A stretch of DNA of 64,000 nucleotides from positions 6,261,001 to 6,325,000 of the forward strand of contig JAMPIT010000230.1 in NCBI GenBank assembly GCA_026261815.1. The letters run 5' to 3'. The position numbers and the translations under genes were made by a program. Each line of letters begins with the position of its first letter. Position 1 is the stretch's first letter. The notes under the pieces were generated by a model. It was not told the DNA's origin. It made no database searches and saw only the letters and a program-made list of their open reading frames with translations. This DNA is from Monarcha castaneiventris obscurior (taxonomy: Eukaryota; Chordata; Aves; Passeriformes; Monarchidae). This document shows, in pieces, positions 59,637-64,000 of this stretch.

Positions 59637-62189
59637 GGTGTTTTTTCAGTTTTTATTTGGAGATGGTCCATGCCACCCAGGAACATATCTCCATGCAGTG
59701 CTGTGAATTTTTAAGAGGGATCAGCATTTGATCCTATAATACTGGATTTGAACCCTGACATGCTATAAATGAAGTAGATCTATTGACTTCTAAACACCTT
59801 AATCTAGGAATGGAGGCAAGAGTTCTTCTCAGAGTTCCAGAAGAGAAGGAAGGCGTCTTTAGGCACTGTCTTCATACAGAGAAAGCATGTATATGTCATG
59901 GGCTCAGCCTCCAGACAGTGACAATTTGGACACTTGTGGAAAGAAGAAACAGAATTTTAAAAAATGGATTTCTAAACATGTTTTGGGGGAAATACTGAGT
60001 GTGTTTTCAAGAGAATCCTTTTTGCCTTGTCACCAATAAAAACTTCATAAAAGAGCAAGCCTAAATTATGGCTTCCCCCCCTCCCCCACCACCTTTCCTC
60101 CAAATCTCTCTCTCTTTTTTTTTTTTTGGCTTCAAAAACAGCAACCAAGTAACTTTTGTCAAAGAGAAAGAACCAGAAATCTCTATGCTGCTAATTTTTG
60201 GTTTTCAAGTTAGGTACAACATTTGGTCCTACCTCACTGCCTCCTGTATGTATCACTTTTTATGAATGGCTGAAAGCAGAAGTGTGCAATTCAAAAAAAC
60301 AAACCAGCCATTAAAAGGAAATATTTATGGTTTGATTCTTGAGTTTGACACAGCCTAGAAAGCAGACAGATGTGGCATAAATACACATTCACCTTTTTGG
60401 GTAATGGAAAATATTTCAAACCATTTATATTGGTTATTAAATATAAAAGATGAGCATAATAGATTTATGACTAAAAATACTTCAAAAGAGATCAAAGATA
60501 ACTGCACCTAGTTAGTGAAGTACTGAAGGTACTATCAGTTGTAACTAAGGTGATTGCAACCTCTGCACACTTCAACTCTGTTCCTGACCTTGTCAGGCAA
60601 CAATCAGTGCCCTGGGATCTTCTGTTTTCTGGCCTGGCAGAGTTGGCTGCTGCCTTCTGTATTATTCAACACAAAATGCAATCAAATCAAATAGATTTAA
60701 AAGATCTGTTAAAAATGAAAACCATGACAGAAAAATAAAGGTTAATCAGAGAACTTGATTTTTTCCCTACAATTTATTAAAAAAATTGCAGTTTTCACAG
60801 ACCTGGAGGTGCCCTTACTTGTTATTACAGGAACACCTTCAATTTTGCACATTTCTCAGTGCTGACTTGCTGTCCACAGTGTGCTTGTAGAACAATGTAT
60901 CGTGCACTCTGGACAATTTTTTCCCCTACTAGAGAACCACAGCACAGCTTTGGCAGGCAAGCATTTTAAGGATCAACAGGAAAGTTGGGAGTTTATTTTC
61001 TGCATTGGTCCAATTAGAGTTACCCTGCAACTCCCAACGTCTTTCTATTCTCTCACCTGCCATAGCTGTCAGGAATTTGGAAGTGCATACTCATTTAAAT
61101 CGATACCAGATTGCCTTAAAACCACTCACACAATATGCTCTAGACTGTATTATTCTCTTCACGGAAGTCTGTGAGTCAGTTCCCTGTCTCCTTTACATAA
61201 GGGTCTTTCTCAATTAAATTCCATTTAGGCATCTTGTCTGGCGTTGATTATTAAATGTGATTGCTTTTACACTACAAAGGTGATGCAGAATTCATATATG
61301 AATCCCACGCAAATATTTGATAAACCAAGCACACAAATATATGCACAGAAACACATACCAAGATGAACATTTGTCCATGTATGTGCCATATGGAAAGTAA
61401 ACCCCATTTTTAGCATCTGGTTTTGTGTTTCTGTGGTTTGTGCAATATTCTCAACTATAAATCCCCCAAAACACCTCCAGGATCTTCACCTAATGTATAT
61501 AGGCATTAGCATATTGCTACTGCAGCTGATAGGAGTCCTATTTGCTGAAAGTCGAATGTGTATTGAAAAAGTTGAGACTTCTCAGCATCTGAAGGATGCA
61601 AGCTACAAGATAATTGGGATGCAGTTAAACTGGGATTTGGAAATTCGGCTTTATTCGAACTTGTACTCCCAGTGATCAATTTTTTTCCCCTGAGTCTTTG
61701 AAAGTCTTGTGCCTGTGTATCTGATTTATGATGTATGGGAGGCTACTTTTAAAATTGTATACACAGAGCCAGAGAACTCTATACAAAAAATTAGACTAAT
61801 ATAATTGAGGACCAGCTGGCAATACATGTTGGGCAAAAAAGGAAGATGTGACAACTTCAGCTAAACCAACAGACAGAATCACTTGATTTGGTCTCTGCAC
61901 ATCTTTAAAATCATGCTCTGTGAACATTGTTATGACAGGGAAAAACAAGATTTTTTTCCCTGTAAAATTAAATGTCACTCTTGATAGCATAATATCTGAA
62001 ACATCATCCTTCCAAGTCCATAGCAATACTTTACACAGAAAATTAAACTCTCTCTCTGTTTATTGAGTGGATAATGCTGTCTTCGAATGTGTGAGAACCC
62101 CTGCTAGGTGAGAAATTAAAAAAGAAGCACTATAAAGTCTAATGGTATGTATGAAATACAAAAAAGAGAGAAAAAGGTAACTTAATTGG
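59637..62189. other. AT-rich non-coding DNA, no gene seen
   Basis: A polypyrimidine tract at 60071-60127 (C-rich, then CT, then T15) is the main feature. Frames at 60550-60738, 60881-61217 and 61433-61675 are short and unrecognisable. Confidence 0.55.
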
Positions 62190-62400
62190 TAATCAGAAGA
62201 AATCATAAAACTAATCATGCAATTAATGTCTTAAAAAGCCAGCATATGAGGTGTGTATAATTACCAGAAAACAATGCAGTGATGGTTTCAAGGATTAATG
62301 AATTAATGATTGCTGGGGGGAGGAGGATTTGATCTGCAATTTTAGACATTAGGTTTAAATCCATGCTTACACTATTACTTTACTTCGTTTACAGGAAATA
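62190..62400. promoter_or_regulatory. Candidate regulatory element with homeodomain dimer (P2) site
   Basis: TAAT-GA-ATTA (62296-62305) is a P2-type palindromic homeodomain site, followed at once by TAATGATTG. The surrounding 200 bases have several more ATTA cores ('catgcaattaatgtc', 'gtataattacc', 'tagacattagg') and no repeat or open frame. AT-rich DNA makes such cores common, so support is modest. Confidence 0.27.
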
Positions 62401-64000
62401 CCCTCACCTTAAACATAGAATTTATCTCTGAAATTAGTATTTTTTTAATATTCCATTGGAAACATTTTCCTTGAGAAAGATGCAGATGTGTTTTCTTTTC
62501 CTTGATGCAGCTCCCCATTGTCCCCTCTTGTTCATGAAAATTGAGGACTCTTGGCAAGAAGAAGAATTTGGGCAGCACATACATCAAAATGACATAAAGC
62601 CTAGAGAAATTCACCAATTGCAGGTGCCAGAATAAATTTAAAAATATCTTGACATATATAAATATTTTAATTTTCTCTTTAAAATGTAAATTGCTACACC
62701 ACATATTATCAATTGTCCTTTGTTTTGTACACACATTAAAAATAAATTTGTGTTCTGGTGCCGATTGCTAATTTACTGATGATCTTATATATCAAGATGT
62801 TAATTTGTTGATAAAATGAGGTGATAGAAAATTACAAATGATTTAAGACTGCTGTACATCAAAACATAAGCAGTCCTTTGATTTAGTTGCCAACTACAAA
62901 GATTTCAAACCATGGTACGTAAACATTGGTCTTTGTTCCTTTTTTTTCCTGTCATGTGGTTCAAATGTGTGCATCTGCTGCTAGACGTGATAGCAATGCA
63001 TGACGGATGGAGGGTGATGAAAGGATTGCTTTTTTCATGACAACAAGCCCCAGAATTCAAAAACTTTCAAGGAAAGGCTGAAAGGATGGTCCAGAGAAGA
63101 GGATGCTGGCTTAGGACAGAGGATGCCAAATGCACCCCCAGCCCATCTTCCCCATTAGTTGACTCCCCATTTGTAACTGAAGGATACATATTATTTCCCT
63201 ACCTTCATGGACTTTTAGAAAAGTAAATGCCTTCAAGGCTGCCAGGTAGATGGAACTCCGCTATAGTAAGAGCAGAAAGGTGAATAGTGCAGGTAGAAGC
63301 TTTAAAAATTGTCTGGCTAACAGGGTAGAAATTTTTAAACTAAAAAATGGGTGAATCCTTGTAAAATGTGCCAATGTTAGAAGTGTAAGCCCTTTCTATG
63401 AGAAGTTTGGCAGAGGCTGGGTTCCCACAAGGTCTATGGTGCTCTGGGACTTGAGCTGCTCAGGGGTAGTTCAGGTCTCAGCACAACTCCTCTCCTCCCC
63501 TCCAGATAATGCTCTCAGCTGGGGAAAGGAGTAAAGGAAGGAAAAATAACAAGATAGAACAAAGCAAAGAAGATACAGAAATGGGACTGAGAAGATATCA
63601 AGTGAATTCTCAAGTCTGTTGCTGTCTTTCTACGTGGGTCATGGACACTCACAGTTCATTTCCACGCTTCAGCTGCCAGCTGTAGCAGTGGTTATAATAC
63701 TTGGCTGCACCTCCGAGGGGCTCCATCACCCCTCCTCTAATGGCTGGAGCAGTCATTCTGTGGCAGTGACGGTGCCTTTGAGACAGGCAGAATAAATATC
63801 ACAGGTGAAAATGGTGTTTGCACATACAGTGTTTGTATGTGAAGGACTGGGGTGAGGCTAGGCAACAACAGCCACTTTGTATCGAACAGCCACTTACATC
63901 TAATGATCTCTGAAGCTCCTAAATCCAGACTGATCCAGCCACTGGTTGATGCAGCCTCATTCTCATGTGCCTACAGGGAGGCATCAGAGGGAATAGGATC
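62401..64000. other. Non-coding DNA, no gene seen
   Basis: The 119-codon minus frame (62375-62734) is Lys/Phe/Ile-rich and unrecognisable. A purine-rich patch lies at about 63500-63600. The right end is modestly GC-richer, without a recognisable exon or repeat. Confidence 0.55.

Noticed and set aside
60071..60127. Polypyrimidine tract as a splice acceptor
   Set aside because: Although pyrimidine-rich, no protein-like exon follows the nearest AG.
1..64000. tRNA, rRNA, known microRNA, CRISPR or endogenous retrovirus with paired LTRs
   Set aside because: No cloverleaf-like, rRNA-like or regular spacer-repeat pattern, no familiar microRNA seed precursor, and no long direct terminal repeats were seen by eye.

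Overview
The window looks like vertebrate nuclear DNA, most likely from a bird. The best evidence is four 5'-truncated CR1 LINE copies whose 3' ends carry the avian-type tail (GATTCTGT / AGAATCATAGAA), plus one much older CR1 relic. The rest is AT-rich, intergenic- or intron-like sequence with microsatellites and homopolymers. I found no operon, rRNA, tRNA, CRISPR array or bacterial-type gene organisation. Subfamily and species calls were made by eye from remembered consensus patterns, not by a search; a neoavian or passerine source is plausible but unproven.

No complete protein-coding gene is visible. Nearly all open frames are short, overlap on both strands and resemble no family I know. 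The longest clear coding relic is the decayed reverse-transcriptase C-terminus of a CR1 element at about 38.2-39.0 kb. The best candidate for a host coding exon is a short open frame on the minus strand at 10783-10924, ending in a stop codon. Its residues look protein-like, but I cannot name the gene and the splice context is only fair.

Layout: 0-2 kb featureless; 2.0-2.6 kb a GC-rich block running into a plus-strand CR1 (2.6-3.0 kb); 3-7 kb unique AT-rich DNA with microsatellites and a small GC-rich block at 6.2-6.5 kb; 7.1-7.8 kb a strong conserved-noncoding-element (CNE) candidate; 10.8 kb the exon candidate; 15.4-15.9 kb an ancient CR1; 16.2-18.25 kb several CNE-like segments, including a perfect TAAT-N3-ATTA homeodomain dimer site; 18.3-26.5 kb mostly featureless; 26.56-27.13 kb a second strong CNE candidate; 27-37 kb mostly featureless, with a perfect 12-bp hairpin at 34.3 kb; 37.2-37.5, 42.0-42.35, 46.86-46.99 and 62.2-62.4 kb further CNE-like segments; 38.2-39.15 kb the largest CR1; 52.4-53.8 and 57.7-58.25 kb areas with several overlapping open frames of uncertain meaning; 54.6 and 59.2-59.5 kb two minus-strand CR1 copies, the last flanked by a very AT-rich tract.

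The overall picture is a gene desert or large intron that may carry developmental enhancers. The CNE calls rest on retained CpG dinucleotides in AT-rich sequence, dense homeodomain/TCF/POU/TALE-like motifs and absence of repeats. All need cross-species alignment. I did not find a convincing undescribed biological system.
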